From positions 310,001 to 374,000 of the forward strand of contig JAOACE010000008.1 in NCBI GenBank assembly GCA_026418015.1: 64,000 nt of DNA, given 5' to 3'. Under the pieces are notes generated by a model. That model was not told where the DNA came from. It saw nothing but the letters and a program-made list of their open reading frames with translations, and ran no database searches. The first letter of the stretch is position 1. The number at the start of each line of letters is the position of its first letter. This document shows positions 43,528 to 51,511 of the stretch, in pieces. Made by a program: the position numbers and the translations under genes. Source of the stretch: Leptospiraceae bacterium. Lineage in GTDB: Bacteria > Spirochaetota > Leptospiria > Leptospirales > Leptonemataceae.

Positions 43528-43797
43528 CTACTCCTCCTTTTCGTAGACTTTTAAACATATGGAAGGATAATCATTAAATGGACATTCCGAACGAATTATC
43601 GAAAAAAGACAAGCATCTAACCATCGCTTCGAAACTACTTTGGGAAAAATCAAAAAATATTCGGGCTGACTATTACATTGCGAAGCTTTATAAAGATAAG
43701 CAATCAAAAAATCATGATATGCTTCGCTTCTATTTACGTTTTCTTCTACCAAACAAAAACTTATCAACAAAAAAAGAAAAATGATTAGCTTTTTCAT
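43528..43797 (-). CDS. Small Cys-containing exported protein
   Basis: An 89-residue protein with an N-terminal signal-like segment (KKLIIFLFLLISFCLV). The mature part has six Cys or so (SQCNSQ, DACLF, SECPF, SICLK), which suggests disulfides. I do not recognise the family. It lies between the CPBP protease and cinA, with gaps of four and one bases, so it is likely expressed with them. Confidence 0.55.
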   Translation of the reverse strand: MKKLIIFLFLLISFCLVEENVNRSEAYHDFLIAYLYKASQCNSQPEYFLIFPKVVSKRWLDACLFSIIRSECPFNDYPSICLKVYEKEE

Positions 43798-43801
43798 ATC
43801 T

Positions 43802-44884
43802 CTAAAACTTAAACTGAAAATAAATGGGCATATAATGAATTTCTTTTTGATTTTTTAGAACATTTTTGTCTTCTTTAAAATATCGAATACCAGAAGCTAA
43901 AATAATTACATCCCACCAAAAATGAATCGCTATCCCTTGTCGAACATCCCAATTTTCTTTGTAGTGAAGATATCCAAGATATACCCCAGCTAGTGTAGCG
44001 GAGAGAACATTTCCTATACCATTACCCAAATGAGCCAATCCAAATAGAACCGAAGAACCGATAATTCCCCACTCTAATCCATAGTTTTTTATTAGAAAAT
44101 GGTTTAGAAATCCTCTAAAAAAAGCCTCTTCGCTTACACCTGCATTAAAACTAATGGTTGTTACATAAAATCCCATGTATCCTGAACGCTTCATTCCAGG
44201 GTATAGTAAAGTCCAGTCGGGATTCTTTGGTGGATGCATCGTTTCGTATCCAGTAAAAACTAACAATGCACCAATAGGAATCAAAAAATAAGGATTAAAA
44301 AGATATTTTGGTTGAAAAGGAGCAAAAGCTAAATCAAAATAAGTTTCTTGGTTTTGTGTTGGTGGTTTGATTGCACCTGCATCGCGATAGGAGGAATAAA
44401 CAGAATAGAATAAAACATGTTGTGCTGACTGGGAAAGTAACAATTCTCCTGTTGTTGCATAGGTTTCTCTTTGGTAAGAACCATATTCTATCAAAGGGTT
44501 TATTTCGATCAATTTTTTGTATTGAATTAAGCGATGAATTCTGTCGTATTGAGATTCACTAATAAGAGGAATTTCTTTGTATAAATAATTGTTTTTTTCT
44601 AAATAATCTGCAAGAATTGCATCTTCTATGGAAAATTGAATCTTTCTTTCTTCGATAGAAATATAGTCTGGTCGATTGAGCATCGAAGCTCCCGAACCTA
44701 AAAACCCTAAAAATAGCCCTAATTGTAGAGCACCGGTTGTTTCGTTTCCTAAAAGAAATTGGCCTAAACCTGGAATTAAACCATAAAATGCATAATCTTC
44801 GGGATGATCGCTATTAGCAAGGATTAAGTTAAAATTGAACAAAAATAAAAAAAATATAATAATTTTTTTGTTAAATTTCTTCAT
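43802..44884 (-). CDS. CPBP-family intramembrane metalloprotease (CAAX protease-like)
   Basis: A 360-residue membrane protein. The C-terminal half holds the Abi/CPBP core: FNAGVSEEAFFRGFLNHF with the E-E-x-x-x-R motif, SSVLFGLAHLGNG with the second His, and AIHFWWDVIILA. The N-terminus has a signal-like helix and a segment PGLGQFLLGNETTGALQLG that looks like a DUF5683-type membrane insertion. CPBP proteases cleave prenylated or bacteriocin-related peptides, but most bacterial substrates are unknown. It begins the run with the small Cys protein and cinA. Confidence 0.85.
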   Translation of the reverse strand: MKKFNKKIIIFFLFLFNFNLILANSDHPEDYAFYGLIPGLGQFLLGNETTGALQLGLFLGFLGSGASMLNRPDYISIEERKIQFSIEDAILADYLEKNNYLYKEIPLISESQYDRIHRLIQYKKLIEINPLIEYGSYQRETYATTGELLLSQSAQHVLFYSVYSSYRDAGAIKPPTQNQETYFDLAFAPFQPKYLFNPYFLIPIGALLVFTGYETMHPPKNPDWTLLYPGMKRSGYMGFYVTTISFNAGVSEEAFFRGFLNHFLIKNYGLEWGIIGSSVLFGLAHLGNGIGNVLSATLAGVYLGYLHYKENWDVRQGIAIHFWWDVIILASGIRYFKEDKNVLKNQKEIHYMPIYFQFKF

Positions 44885-44982
44885 AAAATAAAATAGGATT
44901 TGAACTTCATTTTAATTTTATCGTCATTTTTTACAACTATATTTTTTAGAATTTTATCCTTGTTTTAAGAACAAAACTTAAA

Positions 44983-44996
44983 TTCTATTAATAGAA
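44983..44996. promoter_or_regulatory. 14-bp perfect palindrome upstream of the MEMO promoter
   Basis: TTCTATTAATAGAA lies 23 bases before the -35 box of the MEMO gene and about 100 bases from the CPBP start. It may be an operator or activator site. Confidence 0.35.
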
Positions 44997-45019
44997 ATGA
45001 TTTTGCACAAATAAACTTA

Positions 45020-45047
45020 TTGACAAAAATTCATTTTGATTTATAAT
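45020..45047 (+). promoter_or_regulatory. Consensus sigma-70 promoter for the MEMO gene
   Basis: A perfect TTGACA at 45020-45025 and a perfect TATAAT at 45042-45047 are separated by 16 bases. The ATG lies at 45055, just where transcription would begin, and no Shine-Dalgarno is present. The message is probably leaderless. Confidence 0.75.
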
Positions 45048-45054
45048 TTATTAT

Positions 45055-45852
45055 ATGAATCAAACATTGGTTCGACCCAGTGCAGTTGCTGGTTATTTTT
45101 ATCCAGCATCCAAAGAAACATTAACAAAAAACATAGAAAAATACTTAAACCAAGCTGTTGTAAATATAAAAGAAAAACCCAAAGCATTGATTTGTCCTCA
45201 TGCTGGTTATGTATATTCTGGACCAATTGCTGCTTATGGATATAAAAGTATTATGCCATTCTATCAAGAATATCAACACATTATTCTATTTGGTCCAAGT
45301 CATTTTGAATATGTTCCTGGAATAGCATATCATCCCGCAGAGTATTTCGAAACACCGTTAGGGAAAATTCCTGTCGACAAAGAACTATTAAATAAGCTCT
45401 TGTCTTTACCCTATATCTACGAAAGTATTGATGCCCATAAAAAAGAGCATAGTTTAGAAGTACAGCTACCCTTTATACAATATATTTTTAAAAATCATAC
45501 TTATAAAATTCTACCTCTCGCAGTAGGGAAAATTTCGCCAGAACAAATTCTCGAAGTATTAAAAACGTTGTATAACAATCAAACTTTGATCATTGTAAGT
45601 TCTGATTTAAGTCATTATTATGATTACAAAACAGCTAAAGCATTGGACGAAAAAACTGCCATTGCCATCGAAGAATTAAACCCTTATCAAATTCAATTTG
45701 AACAAGCATGCGGTAGATTACCTATTCAAGGACTACTTCTATTTGCTAAAGAAAAAAATTGGAAACCCATTCGCTTAGATTTACGAAATTCTGGCGATAC
45801 CTCTGGCGATAAATCGCGTGTAGTTGGTTATGGTGCCTGGTGTTTTTTATAA
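45055..45852 (+). CDS. amrB: MEMO1 family protein (AmmeMemoRadiSam system protein B)
   Basis: A 265-residue protein. RPSAVAGYFYPASKETL, ICPHAGYVYSGPIAAYGY, ILFGPSHFEYVPG, HSLEVQLPFIQYI and IIVSSDLSHYYDYKTA place it in the MEMO family with its conserved metal-binding His and Asp residues. Human MEMO is a copper or iron-binding redox protein. In bacteria it usually sits with AMMECR1 and a radical-SAM enzyme (AmmeMemoRadiSam), whose substrate is not known. The AMMECR1 gene follows after four bases; no radical-SAM gene is adjacent. Confidence 0.92.
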   Translation: MNQTLVRPSAVAGYFYPASKETLTKNIEKYLNQAVVNIKEKPKALICPHAGYVYSGPIAAYGYKSIMPFYQEYQHIILFGPSHFEYVPGIAYHPAEYFETPLGKIPVDKELLNKLLSLPYIYESIDAHKKEHSLEVQLPFIQYIFKNHTYKILPLAVGKISPEQILEVLKTLYNNQTLIIVSSDLSHYYDYKTAKALDEKTAIAIEELNPYQIQFEQACGRLPIQGLLLFAKEKNWKPIRLDLRNSGDTSGDKSRVVGYGAWCFL

Positions 45853-45856
45853 TTCT

Positions 45857-46408
45857 ATGTTAGATTTTAAATCCAAAGAAATTTTAAAAGATATTGCCAA
45901 AAAATCCATCGAACATGGTTTATTGTATAACAAGCCTTGGATTCCTTATATAGAAGATTTACCCAAACCGTTACAAGAACAAAAAGCAAGCTTTGTAACA
46001 TTAACTATACAAGATCAGTTAAGAGGTTGTATTGGTTCGATTTTTGCGCAAAATCCATTAGCGGTAGATGTTGCAGAGAATGCATTTAATGCTGCATTTC
46101 GCGATCCACGGTTTTCCCCATTAAAAAAAGAAGAATTCCCCTTAATCGAAATCAAAATTTCGGTTTTAAGTCCATTCGAAAAAATCAATGCCAAAAACCT
46201 AAAAGAATTATTTAGCATTATTCGCGAATATAAAGATGGAATTTATCTAAAATCTCCCGATGGAAAAGCAACCTTTTTACCTGATGTGTGGGAAAAAGTA
46301 CCATCGAAAGAAGTTTTTATTCAAGAACTTTATCGTAAGGCACATCTTCCCACTGACTATCCTTTTAATAAAATTGAATGGTATAGGTACACAACAGAAA
46401 GCTTTTAG
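45857..46408 (+). CDS. amrA: AMMECR1 domain protein (AmmeMemoRadiSam system protein A)
   Basis: A 183-residue AMMECR1 protein, with ASFVTLTIQDQLRGCIGSI near the middle as the signature, followed by DVAENAFNAAFRDPRFSPL and LPDVWEKVPSKEVFIQELYRKA. The conserved Cys in RGCIG is present. The start is put at ATG 45857, giving the normal length; an upstream frame inside the MEMO gene is not needed. It is coupled to the MEMO gene upstream. Confidence 0.92.
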   Translation: MLDFKSKEILKDIAKKSIEHGLLYNKPWIPYIEDLPKPLQEQKASFVTLTIQDQLRGCIGSIFAQNPLAVDVAENAFNAAFRDPRFSPLKKEEFPLIEIKISVLSPFEKINAKNLKELFSIIREYKDGIYLKSPDGKATFLPDVWEKVPSKEVFIQELYRKAHLPTDYPFNKIEWYRYTTESF

Positions 46409-46409
46409 G

Positions 46410-47735
46410 TTATTCTCCTTCGTGTTTAATTGCTGATTGTTTTCCTCGTTCTTCGTTAACAAAATATGCAATAATGATAGAAATTACAAACAAAATTGCG
46501 GTAAAAAGAACCGCATTCTTTAACCCTAAATAAGATTGCAGAATACCTAATCCTAACAAACCAAAAATCGACGATAATTTACTAGCAAGCCCCCAGAAAC
46601 CAAAAAATTCTCCCGATTTGGATTCTGGAGAAAAGATTCCTACAATTGCTCTACCAGCAGATTGAGTTGCACCTAATCCCAAACCAGCCAAGCAGCCAAC
46701 AATTAAAAAGATTTGTTCTACGGAAAAACGCGAAGATAAAATTTTATTTGTAACACCAGCTAATTCTTCTGTAAAATAGATAGCAAAAATAGAAAGAATC
46801 CAAAGAATCAATGTATAAATATAAGTTTTAAGTGAGCCTATTTTATCCTGTAAAAACCCAAAGATAAAAGCACCTGCCGCAGCTGTAAACTGAGTTATTA
46901 CGAACATAAGCGCCATTGTACCCTTACTCCATTGAACGATCTGATCCCCATAGATAAAAGCAAAGCTAATTACAATCGATAAACCAGCTTGCGAAAAAAA
47001 CAACGATACAAAAAATATCGTTAAATCTTTAAAATCCTGAATTTCTTTGAAGGTTTGCATTACCCTACTCCAACCAACCTGAATATAAGACGTTCCATCT
47101 GGCAAAGATTTTGCAAATCCTCTTTCTTTTAAAAACAAAAATGTAGGAATTCCAGCAACAAGAAAAAACAACCCCGTAATAGGTCCGACAAGTTTAAGTC
47201 GTTCAAAATTTTCGATGGTAATATCCCCAATTACCGCAAGTACAATAGCAGTAGAAGCTAATCCTCCAAAATATCCTAATCCCCATGCAAACCCAGAAAT
47301 TTTTCCTAAATCTTCTTGCGGTCCTAAATCTGGTAAAAACGAAGAAACAAAAGATTCTCCATAGGCAAAACCAATATTACTGATAATAACCAATACCATT
47401 GCCAATGCTATACTTCCTGGTTCGGCAAAATACAAAGCAATCGTAGAAATTACGGTTAAAATATAGCTGTAAAACAAAAAACGCTTCTTGGAAGCAGAAT
47501 AATCCATGATAGCCCCAATGATAGGTGCTGTTAAAACAATTACAAGATAGCTAATCGATAACGCTAAACTCCATAAAAAATTTCCCATTCGATACTCTGG
47601 TGCATCTGCAACAATGATTCTAGGGAAAATCACACTAAATACTACGGTTACAATTACCGTTGTATAAGAAGAATTGGCAAAATCAAACATTGCCCAACCA
47701 AAAATTTCTTTTAAAGGTGCTCTTTCTTTTTGCAT
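46410..47735 (-). CDS. MFS transporter, UMF1/Atg22-like
   Basis: A 441-residue, 12-helix transporter. EIFGWAMFDFANSSYTTVIVTVVF at the N-terminus is the diagnostic segment of the UMF1 (Atg22-like) group. GLGLGATQSAGRAIVG in the second half is also typical. These transporters are inferred to export amino acids or small solutes; the substrate here is not known. The ATG at 47735 is preferred over a TTG upstream. Its end is one base from the convergent amrA gene. Confidence 0.85.
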   Translation of the reverse strand: MQKERAPLKEIFGWAMFDFANSSYTTVIVTVVFSVIFPRIIVADAPEYRMGNFLWSLALSISYLVIVLTAPIIGAIMDYSASKKRFLFYSYILTVISTIALYFAEPGSIALAMVLVIISNIGFAYGESFVSSFLPDLGPQEDLGKISGFAWGLGYFGGLASTAIVLAVIGDITIENFERLKLVGPITGLFFLVAGIPTFLFLKERGFAKSLPDGTSYIQVGWSRVMQTFKEIQDFKDLTIFFVSLFFSQAGLSIVISFAFIYGDQIVQWSKGTMALMFVITQFTAAAGAFIFGFLQDKIGSLKTYIYTLILWILSIFAIYFTEELAGVTNKILSSRFSVEQIFLIVGCLAGLGLGATQSAGRAIVGIFSPESKSGEFFGFWGLASKLSSIFGLLGLGILQSYLGLKNAVLFTAILFVISIIIAYFVNEERGKQSAIKHEGE

Positions 47736-47881
47736 AATTTGACATTTTAAAAAAAAGATAAATTGATTCAAGCGATTTTTTGAATATTTTTTTTTGATTT
47801 AATACCAAAACAAACTTAATCAAAAAACCGATAATTAAATTGACGATAGAGTTCGATCATCTTTAATGAGTCTGTTTTTTT

Positions 47882-50401
47882 ATGGAAGAACAATTAAACT
47901 ATAAAAGATTTTTAACACAATTTATTTTAAGAAGTGAATTTGTAGGGTTTGGGATCATCACACCATTTTTTGCAATCTTAGGTTATTTCGTACTGGAAGT
48001 TCCCCAAGAACAAGCCCCTACGTTTTTTTTCATTGCTTTCTTATCTGCGTTATTAGTAATAATTTACGTATCGATTTCTTTGTTTTTTTATTTAAAACCT
48101 ATTAAGAAATTAATCGAAAGTATTTCCAACAATACATTTATACACCTTTCAGAAAACGAAAAGTTTTTATTATTAAAAAGATTCTTTTTGTTGCCATTAC
48201 ATCGAAGCTTAGATGTATATATTCGAACAACCTCTGCAATCATTATATTTGTTTCTTTATTACATTTTTTTATCAATTTCGATTTATTCCAAATTGTTGT
48301 ATCGATTTCTATCTTTTTTATGTTTTCTTCTAGTTGTGGTATTATATATTATTTACTGTTAGAAGACTTGACGTTAAAAATAATGAATAGCAATATTTTT
48401 CGTAATAATGCAGTTTTAGAAGAAAGAGAAAATTTTTATTACATTAAGTTTCGTTACGTGTTGACTTATTTACTGTTTCTTGCTTTCTTTTTTATTTCTT
48501 CTCTTTCGGGTTTTATTACCTCTCAATTCGGAAAAAGTAGAAGCAAAGAATTACATCATGAATTGGTTCAAAATAGAATCTCTAAATTGAACCAAAATAT
48601 TAAAGAATTTATCGTTGGTTTAGAGAATCAAGTTAAAGCAATCCAAAAAACCAAAACCGTAGATAACATACCTAAAAAAAGTCAAGAATGGAAGGATTTA
48701 ATTCAAATAGAATTTTTGTCAGATCCTCTTTTTATGGATATTGCTATCTATAACGCGAAGGAAAACATGATTCTCTATAATGAGAATAGAATGATTCCAG
48801 ACGAATTGGAATCGATTAAAGATATGTTTAACATTTCTTCTAATAATCATTTTATCTATAAATCGATTCGATTAACAAAAGGAGATCCTCACCGTATTCT
48901 AGTTTTGGTACATCCATTAGAAAAAGATTTTTATTATATTATTTTCCTGAATCTATACAATTTTGAACAAAGGTTTTTTTCTTTTCCGGATGTTTCTAAC
49001 AAAAATATTTTTTTATTCATCGATCCTAATTTACAGATCGTTGCATCTTCTGAACCTTCGCTAAGATTTAAAAATTTAAATACCCTTACCAAAAACACAG
49101 AATTATTGTCCAAAGATAAAGGAATTATCCATACACTATTTTTCAATAAATCCATCTATGAACTGTATTTCGAAAAAGTTTTATCTTCTGGTTTCTATGT
49201 TGCAAACCTCTATGCAAAGTCTCTATACCAAGATAAGGTTTCTTATACGGTTGCTACACTTTCGACGATTTATTTGTTGATTGGGATTGTTTTTATATTT
49301 TTTATCACCTACATCGTTAACAAAAAAACTCAAAGTTTAGAACTCGTAAATCAATCTCTCGACTTAGTATCCAAAGGAAATTTTAAAAAAATTAAAATGT
49401 TTATTACCAACGATGAGTTTGGCAATGTCTCTCTTTCTCTTATCAAACTTAAACATAACCTTCGCCATACACTAAAAGAAACCATTCAACTTACCAATAT
49501 CTCCAAGCAATTCTCCCAAAACTTTAAATCCCTAACAGAACATCTCGTTCATGATTCCGAAAACCAAGCCGCTACAACAGAACAAATCTCTGCCTCCATC
49601 GAAGAAATTTCTGCTACAATGGATAAAATCTCCGAATTTACCAACGAACAAACTTATTTGATCAACAACCTATCTAAAAGCATCGACGAATTAACAACTG
49701 TAATCAAAGAAGCTCAACAAAACCTTAAAGAAATTAAATCCATCATCAACGAATCCGAAAAACTTAAAAGCATGAGCGAAAAAGAAATCCTAACCATGAC
49801 CGATGCAATGAACCAAATCCAACAAACGTCTATAAAAATTACAAGTATTATCAACATCGTTAAAGAAATTGCAGACCAAATCAACTTACTCTCCCTTAAT
49901 GCTTCTATCGAAGCTGCTCGTGCCGGCGAATATGGTAAAGGTTTCGCCGTTGTAGCGGACGAAGTATCGAAACTTGCAGATAAAACCATGAATTCCATCA
50001 AAGATATCAATTCCCTTATCAAAAATTCTAACGAACAAATCCATTATGGAATTCAAGTTTCTAGCAAAGTAAAAAATATCCTAACCGATATGATTCAAGA
50101 ATTCCAAAACATCAACCAATTATCTCAAAAAATCTCGGAAGTAATTATTAAACAAGAATTTGTTAATACAGGCGTATTATCTCAAACACGAAGTGTTGTT
50201 CAAAAATCCAACGAAATTCAATCCAACATCATGGAACAAAAAATGGCAATCAAAGAAATTACCGAATCGATTGCATCCATCAACAAAACTATTCTTACAT
50301 CCACAGAAAATGCTAGAATGATCAACACCAAAGCAACCGAGTTAGAAAGAAAAATCCAAGAACTAGAAAACCTATTAAAAGAATTTCAACTCGGTGAATG
50401 A
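47882..50401 (+). CDS. Methyl-accepting chemotaxis protein
   Basis: An 839-residue receptor. The N-terminus has about four to five membrane helices in the first 215 residues, unusual against the standard single pair. A periplasmic sensing part (about 220-450) follows, then a helix ([21 protein letters not shown]), a HAMP-like linker, and the signalling domain. The signalling hairpin tip is [39 protein letters not shown], fully conserved. Long coiled-coil arms flank it. No che gene is adjacent. The membrane-rich N-terminus may hold a sensing domain of its own. Confidence 0.93.
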   Translation: MEEQLNYKRFLTQFILRSEFVGFGIITPFFAILGYFVLEVPQEQAPTFFFIAFLSALLVIIYVSISLFFYLKPIKKLIESISNNTFIHLSENEKFLLLKRFFLLPLHRSLDVYIRTTSAIIIFVSLLHFFINFDLFQIVVSISIFFMFSSSCGIIYYLLLEDLTLKIMNSNIFRNNAVLEERENFYYIKFRYVLTYLLFLAFFFISSLSGFITSQFGKSRSKELHHELVQNRISKLNQNIKEFIVGLENQVKAIQKTKTVDNIPKKSQEWKDLIQIEFLSDPLFMDIAIYNAKENMILYNENRMIPDELESIKDMFNISSNNHFIYKSIRLTKGDPHRILVLVHPLEKDFYYIIFLNLYNFEQRFFSFPDVSNKNIFLFIDPNLQIVASSEPSLRFKNLNTLTKNTELLSKDKGIIHTLFFNKSIYELYFEKVLSSGFYVANLYAKSLYQDKVSYTVATLSTIYLLIGIVFIFFITYIVNKKTQSLELVNQSLDLVSKGNFKKIKMFITNDEFGNVSLSLIKLKHNLRHTLKETIQLTNISKQFSQNFKSLTEHLVHDSENQAATTEQISASIEEISATMDKISEFTNEQTYLINNLSKSIDELTTVIKEAQQNLKEIKSIINESEKLKSMSEKEILTMTDAMNQIQQTSIKITSIINIVKEIADQINLLSLNASIEAARAGEYGKGFAVVADEVSKLADKTMNSIKDINSLIKNSNEQIHYGIQVSSKVKNILTDMIQEFQNINQLSQKISEVIIKQEFVNTGVLSQTRSVVQKSNEIQSNIMEQKMAIKEITESIASINKTILTSTENARMINTKATELERKIQELENLLKEFQLGE

Positions 50402-50508
50402 TTCGATGCATGGCCAACAAAATGCCCGCCAGCTTGTTCGATACAACAATTTAGTTCATCGCGTTATCAACACAAGATTCGTCAGATTACTCGATACAGC
50501 AAGCTAGA
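50402..50508. other. Short intergenic stretch of less AT-rich composition
   Basis: This stretch has more G and C than neighbouring intergenic DNA. It contains an imperfect direct repeat (TCGATACAACAA at 50438 and TCGATACAGCAA at 50491). It also has an inverted pair AGCTTG/CAAGCT (50431 and 50500). No gene or terminator is clear. Confidence 0.35.
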
Positions 50509-50856
50509 TTAACCGGGTGGCCAACTCATGGGTCTTCCACCAATTACATGTACATGGATATGAAAAACCGTCTGTTGTGCATCCCGATTTGTATTGATAA
50601 CCACGCGATAACCATCTTCTGATATCGCTAATTTCTTCGCTACCTTCGATGCACCTAAAAGCAATTTGCCCAAAATTTCTTGATCTTCTTCTCGCACTTC
50701 TGCCAAAGAAAGAATATGTTTTTTGGGAATTATGAGTATATGGACAGGTGCCTGCGGATTGATATCGTAAAAAGCAAGTAAATCGTCATCTTCGAAAACA
50801 ATGTTTGAAGGAATTTCTTTTCGAACAATTTTACAAAAGATACAATTTTCGTACAT
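50509..50856 (-). CDS. HIT-family (HINT-like) nucleotide hydrolase
   Basis: A 115-residue protein with NCIFCKIVRKEIPSNIVFED at the start and the HIT triad HIHVHVIGG near the end. Length and motifs fit HINT-type AMP-lysine or adenosine-phosphoramidate hydrolases. The Cys pair of CIFC may bind zinc. It stands alone between the MCP and the thioredoxin-like gene. Confidence 0.94.
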   Translation of the reverse strand: MYENCIFCKIVRKEIPSNIVFEDDDLLAFYDINPQAPVHILIIPKKHILSLAEVREEDQEILGKLLLGASKVAKKLAISEDGYRVVINTNRDAQQTVFHIHVHVIGGRPMSWPPG

Positions 50857-50942
50857 ACTAACAAGAATTTTTTTTTGGATAAACTTTCAAATATTTTTTA
50901 AAACAACGTAACTATTTTATGCAAAAAACGAATTAGATAAAA

Positions 50943-51464
50943 ATGGATTACATAAAAGAAAATCTTTCTACAATTATTATTCTAGGGATTCTGATTGTAT
51001 ATTTGTTATATCAGCGAATTCCATTGTATTTAAATAACAGTAAATTGGAAAATTCGCGATTAAGAGAGGATCTTATACTAGTGGATTTAAAAAACCAAGA
51101 ATATCATCTTTCGGAAATTAAAGATAAAACGATTGTAATAAATTTTTGGGCTACTTGGTGTCTTCCTTGTAAAGTAGAAATGCCATTATTAGAAAGTACT
51201 TACCAAGATTTAAAATCCGATGGGTTAGAAATCTTTGGAATTACAAGCGAAGATCAATCCCTTGTAGAGAATTATTTAAAAAATCATCCTGTTAGCTATC
51301 CCATCGTAATCGATAAAAATTATGCATTGACAAATTATTTTAACATCCAAGGTTATCCTACAATAATTATTATAAAAAACCAACAAATCGTTGATGTTGC
51401 CACTGGGCTAAATGTTTTTTTAAAATACAAAATCCGTTGGTACACGAAAAAAAGTTTATTTTAA
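50943..51464 (+). CDS. TlpA/thioredoxin-like membrane-anchored protein
   Basis: A 173-residue protein with an N-terminal membrane anchor (NLSTIIILGILIVYLLY). The thioredoxin fold has INFWATWCLPCKVEMPLLEST, with active-site C-L-P-C. GYPTIIII completes the fold with the cis-Pro region. The mature domain faces the periplasm, and it probably reduces disulfides or delivers electrons as ResA/TlpA proteins do. No cytochrome maturation gene is nearby. Confidence 0.87.
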   Translation: MDYIKENLSTIIILGILIVYLLYQRIPLYLNNSKLENSRLREDLILVDLKNQEYHLSEIKDKTIVINFWATWCLPCKVEMPLLESTYQDLKSDGLEIFGITSEDQSLVENYLKNHPVSYPIVIDKNYALTNYFNIQGYPTIIIIKNQQIVDVATGLNVFLKYKIRWYTKKSLF

Positions 51465-51511
51465 AACGAAAAATTTCTTGATAATCCTTTGATATTAAAA
51501 ATAAATTAATT

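Noticed and set aside
44999-45013. The 15-mer GATTTTGCACAAATA shared by the MEMO upstream region and the leader of DUF1564-like copy 3 (60600-60614, minus).
   Set aside because: Several such 15-mer matches are expected by chance in this composition; without a third site it is not a regulon signal.
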